NCBI GenBank assembly: GCA_029821755.1
Contig: JALGSV010000004.1
Coordinates: 124,001 to 188,000, forward strand
Direction: 5' to 3'
DNA from: Candidatus Zipacnadum vermilionense
Lineage (GTDB): Bacteria > Armatimonadota > Zipacnadia > Zipacnadales > Zipacnadaceae
Length of the DNA: 64,000 bases
Position 1 is the first letter of the stretch; the number at the start of each line of letters is the position of its first letter. Below the pieces are notes generated by a model, which was not told where the DNA came from, ran no database searches, and was given only the letters and a program-made list of their open reading frames with translations. A program made the translations under genes and the position numbers. Shown piece after piece: positions 36,551 to 45,864 of this stretch.

Positions 36551-36657
36551 CGGGGGGTCTCCACGGGAATCGGATTCCCTCGTACAAACCGGAAAGAGCC
36601 GGGTACAGGTCGGCCGCAGTCGTATCGCAGGCTGCCCTCTATCCGGCCCCCGTCGCC

Positions 36658-36696
36658 TCACCCGCCGCTGCGCGCCCTCTGCGTGCGGCGAGGTGA
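36658..36696 (+). terminator. Large hairpin downstream of the sigma gene
   Basis: TCACC (36658-36662) and GGTGA (36692-36696) enclose CGCCGC/GCGGCG (36663-36668, 36685-36690). It lies about 110 bases after the sigma stop and just before the end of the convergent gene. No T-tract. Confidence 0.45.
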
Positions 36697-36705
36697 GCTG
36701 GTCCC

Positions 36706-37515
36706 CTACCCCGCCTCCCTGATCACATCCACCTCACGATTCGGAGCCTGGCGGCTCGCCCCTTCCGCCAGGCTCCCATAGAGAATATTGGCTGCCACCA
36801 GCACGATCACGCCAATGCTGATCCAGATCATCGTCCCCCCGAATCCGGCTATGTCGCTGTCCTTGCTCAGCTTCAAGATAATCCCGATGATCAGCCCGGC
36901 CGGCGGGCAGAATACCGCGAGCAGGAGCAGGCCAACCTGCAGCGCCCCATTGAGCCCCACGATCTCCGGCTTCTCCCCGGCTGCCACGCTCCGCACCGCC
37001 GCCCCGGCCCTCCCCCACCGGATGAACATCCCCACAGCGATCAGCACTCCACCCAGCCCCAGCCCCACGAGCACAATCGCGATGAGTCGTGCGTCCACGA
37101 GCCCGCCGAACGACTGCAGGTCTTTCGGTCGGACGCTGAAAACCTCGCCCCAGCCCCCCGTCTTCATCCGCATCAACCCCAGCGCGAGCAGGGCCAATCC
37201 GACCACGGCGGCAATGATCGCCAGCACCAGCGCCGCTCCCGCCTCGCTCTTGAGCACCTCCGCCTCTTGTTTGTCGAACACGCGCAGCCGCGTGTCCTTG
37301 CTGCTCTCCCCGGGCAGGGCCCGCCCCGCCGACGCAGCCGTCCGCGCCACCACCTTCGGCTCGTCACTCGACCCGGTCCGCCCCGCCACCGACTCCTGCC
37401 GCAACTGCTCGCGCGTCTTCCGCCGCGTCTCGGCCAGGTCCGCCCCACAGTCCATGCACTGCATATCGGTCGGACTGACGGGTGAACCGCATTTCGGGCA
37501 AGTATTACTGGCCAT
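36706..37515 (-). CDS. Zinc-ribbon membrane protein of unknown function
   Basis: 269 residues. MASNTCPKCGSPVSPTDMQC and CMDCGADL form an N-terminal CxxC-x11-CxxC zinc ribbon; a charged linker (~25-90) follows; then four hydrophobic helices (AALVLAIIAAVVGLALLALG, LIAIVLVGLGLGGVLIAVGM, ALQVGLLLLAVFCPPAGLII, MIWISIGVIVLVAANILYGS). Such proteins are membrane-bound with the ribbon in the cytoplasm. No catalytic motif is visible and no family name can be given. Convergent with the sigma gene. Confidence 0.7.
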   Translation of the reverse strand: MASNTCPKCGSPVSPTDMQCMDCGADLAETRRKTREQLRQESVAGRTGSSDEPKVVARTAASAGRALPGESSKDTRLRVFDKQEAEVLKSEAGAALVLAIIAAVVGLALLALGLMRMKTGGWGEVFSVRPKDLQSFGGLVDARLIAIVLVGLGLGGVLIAVGMFIRWGRAGAAVRSVAAGEKPEIVGLNGALQVGLLLLAVFCPPAGLIIGIILKLSKDSDIAGFGGTMIWISIGVIVLVAANILYGSLAEGASRQAPNREVDVIREAG

Positions 37516-37806
37516 GATTGCGTACTCCCTCAGGGAAATGGCCCGCCGCAGGCGGGCCGAGCGCTACAACACCCAGGATATGATACCTCAGTTCCCGCCC
37601 GAGGCGCAAGCTTTTCCGCCCCCGCCACGCCGCCCCTCTACCGGCATACGGCCCGCTGTGAGCCCGTCCTGACGCCGGCTTCCGCCTCGCCCCCGCTCGC
37701 CCCAGCCCTCGTACCGCGCGGGCGCAGGAAAGAGAGGCCTCGCGAGCAGGAATCCTCCCCTGCCCGGCGAATCTTTCCTCGCAAACTTGCCCTACGGAGG
37801 TCCGCT

Positions 37807-39915
37807 ATGCCCTCTCGCCTGCTGCTCGCCGCCGTCCTCCTTGCCCTCGCCCTCGCCGCCGCTGCCGACCCACCCGCTCCGGTTACTCTCGCCCCTCTGC
37901 CCCCCGAGGCCGACCTGGGTGACTTCCTGGCAGAGAACCACTCCGTCTTCCTCCCCAACGGCGCCTACAACCTCGCCGAACCCCTGGTCCTCGATGGCTG
38001 GCAGGACGGCTTGATCATGGGAGCTGGCCGCCTCGACTACGGCACCCAGCTCCATTTCGGCCCCGCCGGCAAGCTCCGTATCCAGAACTGCAAGCGCCTC
38101 ACCCTCTGCAACCTCTGGATCGGCCTCCAGCCCGGCGCCGACGTGGCAGGGATCGAGATCGTCGGCGACGAGCCCTGCGACGTACGCTTCCTCAACTGCA
38201 TGATCGGCGTCAGCGGTCAGGACCGTGGCACCGGCCTGGCCATGCGCGCCCCCGGCCAGCTCCTGCTCCAGTCCTGCCATTTCTTCGGCGGCAACCCCGG
38301 CTTGCTGATCGACCATCCTCAGGCCGAGGTGACGGTCCTGGGCGGAAACTACCAGGCCGAGACCATCCACATCCGTCAGCAGGCCGGCTGGCTCCAGGCC
38401 TATGCCATCGGCTTCCAGATCGCCTCCGGGGGGGCCGACGTCGAGATCACCGGCCAGACCCCGAAACCCATCATCATCGCCGCCTGTCGCAGCGAGGGAC
38501 CCCAGTATATCCTCCGCGCTCCCGACACGGACGAACAGATTGACGTCATCATGAAAGCCTGCGGTGGCGCGGTGACCGAGCCTCAGCCTCTGGCTCGCTA
38601 CGGCGCTGCCGGTACCTTGATCGCCCTCGGCAACAACGCCGTGGGTGGCTTCGAGGCCCCCGCTAGCACCGGCACCATCGTCTCCGCCGGGAACACGTTC
38701 CGCCGTGGTCCGCAGGAACGCAACCCTTACGAAATCGGCCCCCAGACCCATCTGTACTCCGCCGGGGACCTCTGGTACATGCTCGGCCCCCAGGAGGAAT
38801 TCCGCGTTCCCGCCGGCGGCCTGATGGACGCCGCAGCCATGCAGCAACTCGGCTATCCCATCCCCGAGAACCTCCAGTTCCTCCCCTCCGGCGCCGACTT
38901 CCCGGCTCTCACTCAAGTCGCCTCGCCCCTGTGGGGCACGGTGCCCCTCATCGCTAATATCGCCGACCTCATCCCCTCCGTGAAGCAATGGGGTGCTGTT
39001 GGCGACGGAGAAACTGACGACACCGACGCCCTTCAGAAGGCCCTCGATGAGAGCCGCCACGGCCCGCTCTACTTCCCCGAGGGCAAGTACAAACTCACCC
39101 GCGCCCTGTTCGTCGACCACCGCAATGGCGGCTGGTTCGTCGGCGCCGGCCCGGATAAGACCGTCCTGACCAACACCGCCGGCGGTGGCGTTCTGCGCAC
39201 CGACGGCTGCGGCTACTCCGCCTGGCAAGACCTCGCCTTCGTCGCCTCGCCCGACGCCCCCGACCCCGCTTTCGACCTCAGTTGGGACCAGAGGAACCCC
39301 GCCCCCCCGGACTTCCTCGGCTCAGCCCTACAGGCCAACGTCTTCTACCGCTGCCGCTTCGAGGGAGGCGCGGCTGGCCTCTGCATTGGCCGCGAGGGCT
39401 ACATGGGCTCGGAAACGCTGGCAGTAGACTCCACCTTCAGCAACTCCGGTGAGGGGTTCGCCGTCCGTAACTACAACGCCCTCACGAACAACGCCGTCGG
39501 CTGCACCTTCCGCGACAACGGCATTCACATGTCTCAGATCGCCGGCTCCTTCAACGCCGTGGAGTGCACGTTCGAGAATGCCCGCCAGAGCGACCTGAAG
39601 ATGCAGAATTCCGCCGCCGACGCCTTCTACTTCGCCAATTGCACCAGCAACGGCCCCCAGCCCATCTTCGGCACCCAGCAGACCGGCGCCACCGTCAACG
39701 CCTTCTTCGACGGCTGCACCTTCACCGCCCCCGCCCAGGCCCTCGTGTCCTACGCTGCCGGCGGCAGTGTGACTTTCGTCAACAGTGATCTCACCGCCGG
39801 CTCTCTCTCCGGCGGCAGCGGCATCTCCGTCAGCAGCCTTTTCCTGATCCACTCCCAGACCACCGCCGAGAAGCCGATTAACGCTGGCGGCAGGAGCGTG
39901 GGGTACGTGTTCTGA
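37807..39915 (+). CDS. Secreted right-handed beta-helix protein (pectate lyase superfamily)
   Basis: 702 residues from ATG 37807, with GGAGG upstream. A Sec signal peptide (RLLLAAVLLALALAAAA, cleaved near residue 21) leads into two repetitive halves. The second (from ~390) begins SVKQWGAVGDGETDDTDALQ and LYFPEGKYKLTRALFVD, the recognised start of the pectate-lyase/Pectate_lyase_3 fold; Gly/Asn-rich coils follow (NYNALTNNAVGCTFRDNGIH, SFNAVECTFENARQSDLKMQ). The first half is a related helix without that start. Likely binds or cleaves a polysaccharide outside the cell; catalytic residues are not identifiable. Confidence 0.85.
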   Translation: MPSRLLLAAVLLALALAAAADPPAPVTLAPLPPEADLGDFLAENHSVFLPNGAYNLAEPLVLDGWQDGLIMGAGRLDYGTQLHFGPAGKLRIQNCKRLTLCNLWIGLQPGADVAGIEIVGDEPCDVRFLNCMIGVSGQDRGTGLAMRAPGQLLLQSCHFFGGNPGLLIDHPQAEVTVLGGNYQAETIHIRQQAGWLQAYAIGFQIASGGADVEITGQTPKPIIIAACRSEGPQYILRAPDTDEQIDVIMKACGGAVTEPQPLARYGAAGTLIALGNNAVGGFEAPASTGTIVSAGNTFRRGPQERNPYEIGPQTHLYSAGDLWYMLGPQEEFRVPAGGLMDAAAMQQLGYPIPENLQFLPSGADFPALTQVASPLWGTVPLIANIADLIPSVKQWGAVGDGETDDTDALQKALDESRHGPLYFPEGKYKLTRALFVDHRNGGWFVGAGPDKTVLTNTAGGGVLRTDGCGYSAWQDLAFVASPDAPDPAFDLSWDQRNPAPPDFLGSALQANVFYRCRFEGGAAGLCIGREGYMGSETLAVDSTFSNSGEGFAVRNYNALTNNAVGCTFRDNGIHMSQIAGSFNAVECTFENARQSDLKMQNSAADAFYFANCTSNGPQPIFGTQQTGATVNAFFDGCTFTAPAQALVSYAAGGSVTFVNSDLTAGSLSGGSGISVSSLFLIHSQTTAEKPINAGGRSVGYVF

Positions 39916-39999
39916 CACTAGCGCGAGGCATAACGCCTTGGACCTCTATCGCCTCCGCGACCGTCTCTAGCCCGGCCATACTAGCGGGCCGCTCTGCCT

Positions 40000-40039
40000 C
40001 CCCCTCTCCTGCAAGGAGAGGGGGCCGGGGGGTGAGGCT
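40000..40039. repeat. Dispersed palindromic repeat, family A, type copy
   Basis: CCCCTCTCCT (40001-40010), GCA, AGGAGAGGGG (40014-40023), then CCGGGGGGTGAGGCTT. The perfect 10-base stem makes this the clearest copy. Confidence 0.85.
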
Positions 40040-40094
40040 TCCCCGCCCGCCGCCTAACACGCCTTTCCTATCACCAGACTTAGGAGGTCCCACC

Positions 40095-42119
40095 ATGAAA
40101 CGCATCCCTCTCCTCGTCGTAGCTTTTCTAGCCTTGGCCGCCCTCACCGCCTCCGCCGCCGACCTCCCTCTCAGCCGCGTGGTCCTCTTCTCCACCGGCG
40201 TCGGCTACTTCCAGCACGACGGCACGGTGGACGGCGACGCCACCGTCCCCCTCTCCTTCCGCGTGGACCAGATCAACGACATCCTCAAGTCGCTGGTCCT
40301 CATGGACCAGGGCGGGACGGTCGGGCCGGTGACCTACGCCTCCCGCGAGCCCCTGTCGAAAGCCCTCGCCGCCTTCTCCATCAACCTGGGCGACAACCCC
40401 TCTCTCTACCAGTTGCTCCTGCGCTTGCGCGGCAGCGAAGCCCAGATTAGCCTCGGCCGCGATAGCCTGCGCGGGCTTATCCTGGGGGTGGAATCACAAC
40501 AGGTTACCGTCAAGGACACCACCGAGACTCTCCAGTACCTCAACCTGCTCACCGACAAAGGCCTGCACAGCCTCCCCCTCAATAAGGTCACCGCCGTCAA
40601 GCTGACCGATACCCAGCTCAACGGGGAGCTCAACGCCGCCCTCGCGGCCCTCGCCGCCGCCCGTGATACCACCAAGCGCGAGGTCAGCCTCAGCTTCCTC
40701 GGTGAGGGCCAGCGCCTCGTCAGCGCCGCCTACCTGCTGGAGACGCCGGTATGGAAGACCACCTACCGCCTGGTTGTGGATGGGAAGGCGCCCTATCTCC
40801 AGGGCTGGGCCCTGGTCGAGAACACCAGCGACAGCGACTGGACCGACGTGGAGATGGCCCTGGTCTCCGGCCGCCCGGTGAGTTTCACCCAGAACCTCTA
40901 CGAGCCGCTTTACGCCTACCGCCCCAACGTCCCCGTCGCCCTGCCCATACCCGTCGCCCCCCGCATCGCCGAGGGCACGCTGGAGGCGGAGCAACAGCTT
41001 GCTTTCGGGCCCGACAAGTTTGACAACCTCACGGCGAAGATCGGCCCCGCTGGCGCCGCTGGCGCTATGGCCCCCGGCATGGCGCGCGCCGAGCGAAAGC
41101 GCGCGGCCGAGTTCAGCGTCGACGATTCCGGCGTCCTGGCCGCCGCCTCCGGAGAACGCGTCGGCGAGCTCTTCCAATACGACATCACCCAACCCGTCAC
41201 CATCCCCCGCCAGAAGTCGGCCATGATCCCCATCATCGCCACGGACAAGCTCAGCGGCGAGAAGGTGGACCTCTACAACGCCCAGAGCAACGCCCAGCAC
41301 CCGCTGAGCGCCTTCCGGCTCAAGAACACCTCCGGCCTGCATCTCATGGCCGGAGCCCTCACCGTCTTCGACGGCGGCGCCTACGCCGGCGACGCGCTCC
41401 TCGACGACCTCGCGCCGGGCGACGAGCGCCTGGTTACCTACGCCCTGGACTTAGGGACCGAGGTAGCCACCGACCGCACCGACGAGAGCGCTGAGGTCGG
41501 CTTCCGCATCGACGGGGGCGTGGTCTTCTTCAGCCTCCGTCGCACTTTCACCCTCACCTACACCCTCAAGAACCGCACCGAGCAGCCCAAGACAGTGCTG
41601 GTCGAGCAACCAATCATGTCCGGCTGGAAGCTACTCGCTCCCGAGAAGCCCGCCGAGATCACCGCCAGCTACTACCGCTTCCGGGTAGCCCTTGCCCCCG
41701 GCGCGGCCGAGAAGCTGGTGGTCAAGTTCGAGCAACCGGTCGTGCAGACCGCCGCTCTTCTGGAGGAGAACGTCACCCCGAAGATCACCATGTACCTGCA
41801 GTCCAAGGTGATCAGCCCCGAGGTCAAGGCGGCCCTGCAGGAGATCATCAAGCGCCGCGCCGCGATCGCCGACGTAGTCGAGCAGCGCACTCGGAAGCAG
41901 GCCCGCCTGGCCGAGATCGGCAAGGAGCAGGAACGCATCCGCCAGAACATGGCCCAATTGGACCGCAACAGCGACCTGTACAAGAAGTACGTGGAGAAAC
42001 TGACGGCCCAGGAGGACGAGTTTGACGCCACCCGGGCCGACATCGCCCAACTCCAGGACCAGGAGAAGAAACTGAGCGAGCACCTCGACCAGTACATCCG
42101 GGGCCTGAAGATCGGCTAG
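40095..42119 (+). CDS. Secreted DUF4139-like protein with C-terminal coiled coil
   Basis: 674 residues from ATG 40095 with TAGGAGGT; upstream open frame is repeat DNA. Signal peptide MKRIPLLVVAFLALAALTASAA. LPLSRVVLFSTGVGYFQHDG and WKTTYRLVVDGKAPYLQGWALVENTSDSDW (in parts) are the typical DUF4139 start and core; SFTLTYTLKNRTEQPKTVLV-like beta strands continue to ~590; the last ~85 residues are a charged coiled coil (RIRQNMAQLDRNSDLYKKYV). Such proteins are exported, with unknown biochemical role, possibly cell-surface scaffolds. Confidence 0.75.
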   Translation: MKRIPLLVVAFLALAALTASAADLPLSRVVLFSTGVGYFQHDGTVDGDATVPLSFRVDQINDILKSLVLMDQGGTVGPVTYASREPLSKALAAFSINLGDNPSLYQLLLRLRGSEAQISLGRDSLRGLILGVESQQVTVKDTTETLQYLNLLTDKGLHSLPLNKVTAVKLTDTQLNGELNAALAALAAARDTTKREVSLSFLGEGQRLVSAAYLLETPVWKTTYRLVVDGKAPYLQGWALVENTSDSDWTDVEMALVSGRPVSFTQNLYEPLYAYRPNVPVALPIPVAPRIAEGTLEAEQQLAFGPDKFDNLTAKIGPAGAAGAMAPGMARAERKRAAEFSVDDSGVLAAASGERVGELFQYDITQPVTIPRQKSAMIPIIATDKLSGEKVDLYNAQSNAQHPLSAFRLKNTSGLHLMAGALTVFDGGAYAGDALLDDLAPGDERLVTYALDLGTEVATDRTDESAEVGFRIDGGVVFFSLRRTFTLTYTLKNRTEQPKTVLVEQPIMSGWKLLAPEKPAEITASYYRFRVALAPGAAEKLVVKFEQPVVQTAALLEENVTPKITMYLQSKVISPEVKAALQEIIKRRAAIADVVEQRTRKQARLAEIGKEQERIRQNMAQLDRNSDLYKKYVEKLTAQEDEFDATRADIAQLQDQEKKLSEHLDQYIRGLKIG

Positions 42120-42139
42120 CGCCGGCCGCCCCTCCCATA

Positions 42140-42189
42140 CCCCCCTCTCCCAAGCGAAGCGCGGGAGAGGGGGGCAGGGGGGTGAGGTA
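42140..42189. repeat. Dispersed palindromic repeat, family A
   Basis: CCCCCCTCTCCC (42140-42151) with GGGAGAGGGGGG (42163-42174), then CAGGGGGGTGAGGT, between the DUF4139-like and amidohydrolase genes. Confidence 0.85.
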
Positions 42190-42235
42190 TCACCCGCCGT
42201 CCGGCAATCGCATATCACGCTCCAGGAGAGAACCC

Positions 42236-43135
42236 ATGTTCATCGACATCCACGCCCATGCCTACCGCCGGCCCGTACCCTTCGTCGTGCAGTTCCCCAC
42301 CGCGGAGGAGGTCCTCCAGCGCTACGACGAGGCGGGGATCGAGAAGGGGGTGCTGCTGCCCATCGTGAGTCCCGAGATCTACTTCCCGCAGGCCAATGAG
42401 GACATTCTGGACATGGCGGCGCAGTACCCCGACCGTTTCATCCCCTTCTGCAACGTCGACCCGCGCGCCCTGACCAATTCCGCCGACGCCCCCCTCGACA
42501 CCGTCCTGCGCTACTACCGCGACCAGGGCTGCAAGGGTCTCGGCGAGGTCATGCTCAATGTGCCAGTCATGCACCCGCTAGTCCAGAACCTCTTCAAACA
42601 CGCCCAGACGGTGGGCTTCCCGGTCACCTTCGACGGCTCGGATCAGGTCAGCGGCGATTTCGGCCTCTACGACGACCCCGGGCTGCCGCAACTGGAGCAC
42701 ACCCTACAGAAGTTCCCCGAGCTGGTCATACTCGGCCACGGCCCGCTCTTCTGGTCGGAGATCGGCCGCCTCGAGACTCCCGGCGAGCGCGCCAGCGTCT
42801 TTGGCCCCGACGGCAAGCAAGTCGGCTGCCGGCCCCAGGGCCCCATCCAGGAGGAGGGCGTCATGCCCAAGCTCCTCCGCCGGTACTCCAACCTGTACGG
42901 CGACCTCTCCGACGGCAACCCCTGTCTCGCGCTGTCCCGCGATCTCGACTACGGCCCCCGCTTCCTGGAGGAGTTCCAGGACCGTCTCCTCTTCGGCACC
43001 GACATCTGCCACGCGGACATGCCCTTCCCGATGGTGGACCTGCTCCGTGACTGGCTTGACGCGGGGAAGATCAGCGAGCAGGTCTTCGCCAAAGTATCCC
43101 GCAACAACGCCGTCAAGCTTCTGCAGTTGGGGTGA
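42236..43135 (+). CDS. Amidohydrolase (Amidohydro_2 family)
   Basis: 299 residues from ATG 42236 (CAGGAGAGA). MFIDIHAHAYRRP is the metal-binding HxH start of the TIM-barrel amidohydrolases; LVILGHGPLFWSEIG supplies a barrel His and RLLFGTDICHADMPFPMVDL the Asp near the C-terminus. This subgroup (PF04909) contains decarboxylases such as ACMSD and lactone hydrolases. Transcribed alone. Substrate unknown. Confidence 0.85.
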   Translation: MFIDIHAHAYRRPVPFVVQFPTAEEVLQRYDEAGIEKGVLLPIVSPEIYFPQANEDILDMAAQYPDRFIPFCNVDPRALTNSADAPLDTVLRYYRDQGCKGLGEVMLNVPVMHPLVQNLFKHAQTVGFPVTFDGSDQVSGDFGLYDDPGLPQLEHTLQKFPELVILGHGPLFWSEIGRLETPGERASVFGPDGKQVGCRPQGPIQEEGVMPKLLRRYSNLYGDLSDGNPCLALSRDLDYGPRFLEEFQDRLLFGTDICHADMPFPMVDLLRDWLDAGKISEQVFAKVSRNNAVKLLQLG

Positions 43136-43244
43136 GATTACGGGGAGATTCCTAAGGGACACTCGGAGGGGTATAGACACTCGCCTCGCCGACGGGGAGA
43201 GTGTCCGTCCCCGTCGTTCGCCTGCCCTGGGCGGTCCTTGCCCC

Positions 43245-44381
43245 CTACCACTCCCGCGAGTCCGGCACCTCCAGCCACGCGCCCGCCTGCTGTATCGACT
43301 GCTGAGAGACCAGGCCCGGCAGCGTCATGTCCATGGCCTCGTCTATCCCGATGGGGCAGGGCGCCTCGCCGCGGATCGCCCGCACGAAATCGAGCACCTC
43401 GAAGAAATCCCCGCCCCCGTGCCCGGCCTGCCGTGCCTCCTCCGGGGGGTTGCGCCAGATCTCCGGCAGGAACCGCTCGGCCAGCGAGTCGATTTCCATC
43501 AGCGCCTCCAGCGCCACCCACTTCGGCTCGGCGCTCAGTTCCCGCAGCCAGATCTTGCCCATGTCGCCCGGCCCGCCCCGCGCCGATTCGTACGCCCCGT
43601 CGGCGCCCTGGAGCTGGTAGTTGGTCATGGCGTGCGGCCGGTCGGAGACCATGTCCACCCGCACCTTCAGCAGCCCGCCGCGCGCCGTCCGGCAGAGCAT
43701 CACCGGCGTCTGCTGACCGTACAGGTCGCCCCGCGGGTCCCGATAGCGGCAGTCAGCATCGGCGCAGCAGACGCTGGTCACGCGGTCGCCGGGCATCCAC
43801 TGCAACAGCGGTCCCAGGCTGTGCGTCCCATAGGTCACCCCCGCGATCCCCGTCTGCCACTGCCGTCGCCAGGTGGTGATCTCATTGAGCCCCTTCAGGT
43901 CATGCAGGTACTCCCCCTCGCCGTAGTACACCTCCCCGAACAGCCCCTGTCGTGCTAGCTCCCGCACCAGCACGTTCGGCCGCATGTAGGTGTAGTTCTC
44001 AGCCATCATGAAGACCGCCGTGGATTGCCGGCAGGCGGTCACCAGCTCCCGGCACTCCTCGACAGACACAGCGGCGGGTACCTCGCTCAGCACATGCAGG
44101 CCCCGCTCCAGCGCCGCGATGGCCTGCGGCACGTGCCACGACATCGGCGTGCCAATGACCACCGCGTCGAGTTCCGACCGCTCCAGCATCTCGGCGTAGT
44201 CGGTGTACTGCTCCTCCGCCCCCATCGCCGCCGCGCAGGCGGCCAGCCGCTCCGCCTCCAGGTCGCACACTGCGTAAATGCGTGCCCCATTGGCCTCCAG
44301 CGCCGCCCGGAAGCTCCCGCCACGGCCCGCCGCGCCGACCAGTCCGACTTTGAGTTGCTCGCTCGAACTCACACTAGTCAC
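43245..44381 (-). CDS. Gfo/Idh/MocA-like protein lacking the catalytic lysine
   Basis: 378 residues. LKVGLVGAAGRGGSFRAALE is the NAD-binding loop and LDAVVIGTPMSWHVPQAIAA the helix after it. Where relatives have EKP this protein has HVLSEVPAAVSVEECRELV, Glu-Val-Pro, so the Lys is missing. EVP is seen in GH109-like NAD-dependent glycosidases, so a hydrolytic or epimerising role is possible; I infer this only from the motif. The C-terminal half (YGTHSLGPLLQWMPGDRVTS) is otherwise normal. The start overlaps the FGGY kinase stop by eight bases, last gene of the catabolic operon. Confidence 0.82.
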   Translation of the reverse strand: MTSVSSSEQLKVGLVGAAGRGGSFRAALEANGARIYAVCDLEAERLAACAAAMGAEEQYTDYAEMLERSELDAVVIGTPMSWHVPQAIAALERGLHVLSEVPAAVSVEECRELVTACRQSTAVFMMAENYTYMRPNVLVRELARQGLFGEVYYGEGEYLHDLKGLNEITTWRRQWQTGIAGVTYGTHSLGPLLQWMPGDRVTSVCCADADCRYRDPRGDLYGQQTPVMLCRTARGGLLKVRVDMVSDRPHAMTNYQLQGADGAYESARGGPGDMGKIWLRELSAEPKWVALEALMEIDSLAERFLPEIWRNPPEEARQAGHGGGDFFEVLDFVRAIRGEAPCPIGIDEAMDMTLPGLVSQQSIQQAGAWLEVPDSREW

Positions 44382-45864
44382 CTCCGTGTGGCGCGGGCCT
44401 TACAGCTCGCGCTCCTTGCATCCGCTCCCGCACCTCACGCCACGCCTCGTAGGCCGTCCGGTACGCTGCCTCCGCCCGTGGTTCCCAGACGCGGTCGGCG
44501 CGATACCAAGCTTGGGCGGCCTCCCGAATCGTGGTGAACTCCCCCGCCCCTGTGGCTGCTAGTAGCGCCGCCCCGGCGGTGGCCGCCTCCGGGACGGTCG
44601 GGCGCTCCACCGGCAGGCCCGTCACGTCCGCTTTCATTTGCAGCCACAGGTCACTGCGCGCGCCGCCGCCGATGCAGCGGATCATGCGGAGCGGCAGCCC
44701 CGCCTCCTCCAGCAGCGCCAGCATGTCCCGGAGCGTGAAGGCCAGCGACTCCAGCAGCGCCCGGTACATGTCCCCCAGCCCATGCCCCAGCCCCAGTCCG
44801 GCCAGTATCCCCCGGGCGGCCACGTCGGGCGGTGTGACCTGGCCGTCGAAATGCGACAGAGCCTTCACGCCCAGACTACCCGGTGGTACCTTGTCCGCCA
44901 GGGCCTCCAGCTCGGCCAGACTCCGGCCTCCGGCGAAGGTACGGCTGAACCACTCCAGCACCAGACCCGCGGTCTTGGCGTAGGCCAGGGCGAAATGATA
45001 CTCGGGCAGCGGGAAGCGCCCGCCGAACACGCCCGGCGGCAGGGGCTCCGGCAGGCGCTGGGCCAGCGTTACCACCGCCAGGCAGGTCCCGCTCATCTCC
45101 GAGGCGATCCCTGGCTCGCAGTTCCCCGCCCCCAACGCCCCGGCGTACTGGTCGTTGGAGCCCGTCATCAGCACCGTCCCCGGCGCCAGACCCCATTCCT
45201 CCGCCACGCCTGGACGCACCGCTCCCACCGGCGTCGCCGGCTGTTGGATGCGCGCCAGCGTCTCCCGCACGACTCCCGCCGCCGCGAGCGCCGGCGCCGA
45301 CCAGTCGGGCGCGTCGTAGGCGTACAGGCCCGTACTGACCGCGGCGTCCGGATCGGTGACGGCCTCCCCGGTCAGGCGGTAGGCAAGATACTCCGGCAGC
45401 AGCAGGTGCCGCCGCGCCCGCGCCATCCTCTCCGGGAAGCGCTCCCGGAGCCACATGATCTTCGGCCCCGAGCAGATATCGAGCAGGCACAACTGCGCCG
45501 CCTCGGGTATTCCGGCCACTGCCTGCTGCAGCCGCTCGGCCTGCTCCCCCGCCCGCGCGTCGTACCACAGGAGGGCCGGGTGCAGGGGCCGGTCCTGTGC
45601 GTCCAGGGAGACGAACGTCTCGCCCTGGGAGCAGATAGCCAGCGCGCGCACGGGAAGCGCGGCCTCGGCGAGCGCCTGGCGTGCTGCCTGGCGCGCTGCC
45701 TCGTAGACGACCTCGATGGGAATCTCGGTGTGCCCCTCGGGGGTGGTGGTAGGGGTGCAAGCCGCCCGGCCGCTGCCCAATAGTTGTCCCGAGTTGTCGA
45801 AAACTCCAGCCTTGGCGCCAGTACCGCCTAGATCGAGACCGAGGAAGGCCTGCACCTCACCCAA
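44374..45864 (-). CDS. FGGY family carbohydrate kinase (xylulokinase-like)
   Basis: 496 residues. AFLGLDLGGTGAKAGVFDNS is the ATPase phosphate-1 motif; TGSNDQYAGALGAGNCEPG holds the catalytic Asp; IRCIGGGARSDLWLQMKADV and PEAATAGAALLAATGAGEF form the second FGGY half. It phosphorylates a ketose or polyol such as xylulose, ribulose, rhamnulose or fuculose. The isomerase and aldolase genes upstream in the same run suggest the second step of an isomerase-kinase-aldolase pathway. It overlaps both neighbours by eight bases. Confidence 0.9.
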   Translation of the reverse strand: MGEVQAFLGLDLGGTGAKAGVFDNSGQLLGSGRAACTPTTTPEGHTEIPIEVVYEAARQAARQALAEAALPVRALAICSQGETFVSLDAQDRPLHPALLWYDARAGEQAERLQQAVAGIPEAAQLCLLDICSGPKIMWLRERFPERMARARRHLLLPEYLAYRLTGEAVTDPDAAVSTGLYAYDAPDWSAPALAAAGVVRETLARIQQPATPVGAVRPGVAEEWGLAPGTVLMTGSNDQYAGALGAGNCEPGIASEMSGTCLAVVTLAQRLPEPLPPGVFGGRFPLPEYHFALAYAKTAGLVLEWFSRTFAGGRSLAELEALADKVPPGSLGVKALSHFDGQVTPPDVAARGILAGLGLGHGLGDMYRALLESLAFTLRDMLALLEEAGLPLRMIRCIGGGARSDLWLQMKADVTGLPVERPTVPEAATAGAALLAATGAGEFTTIREAAQAWYRADRVWEPRAEAAYRTAYEAWREVRERMQGARAVRPAPHGGD

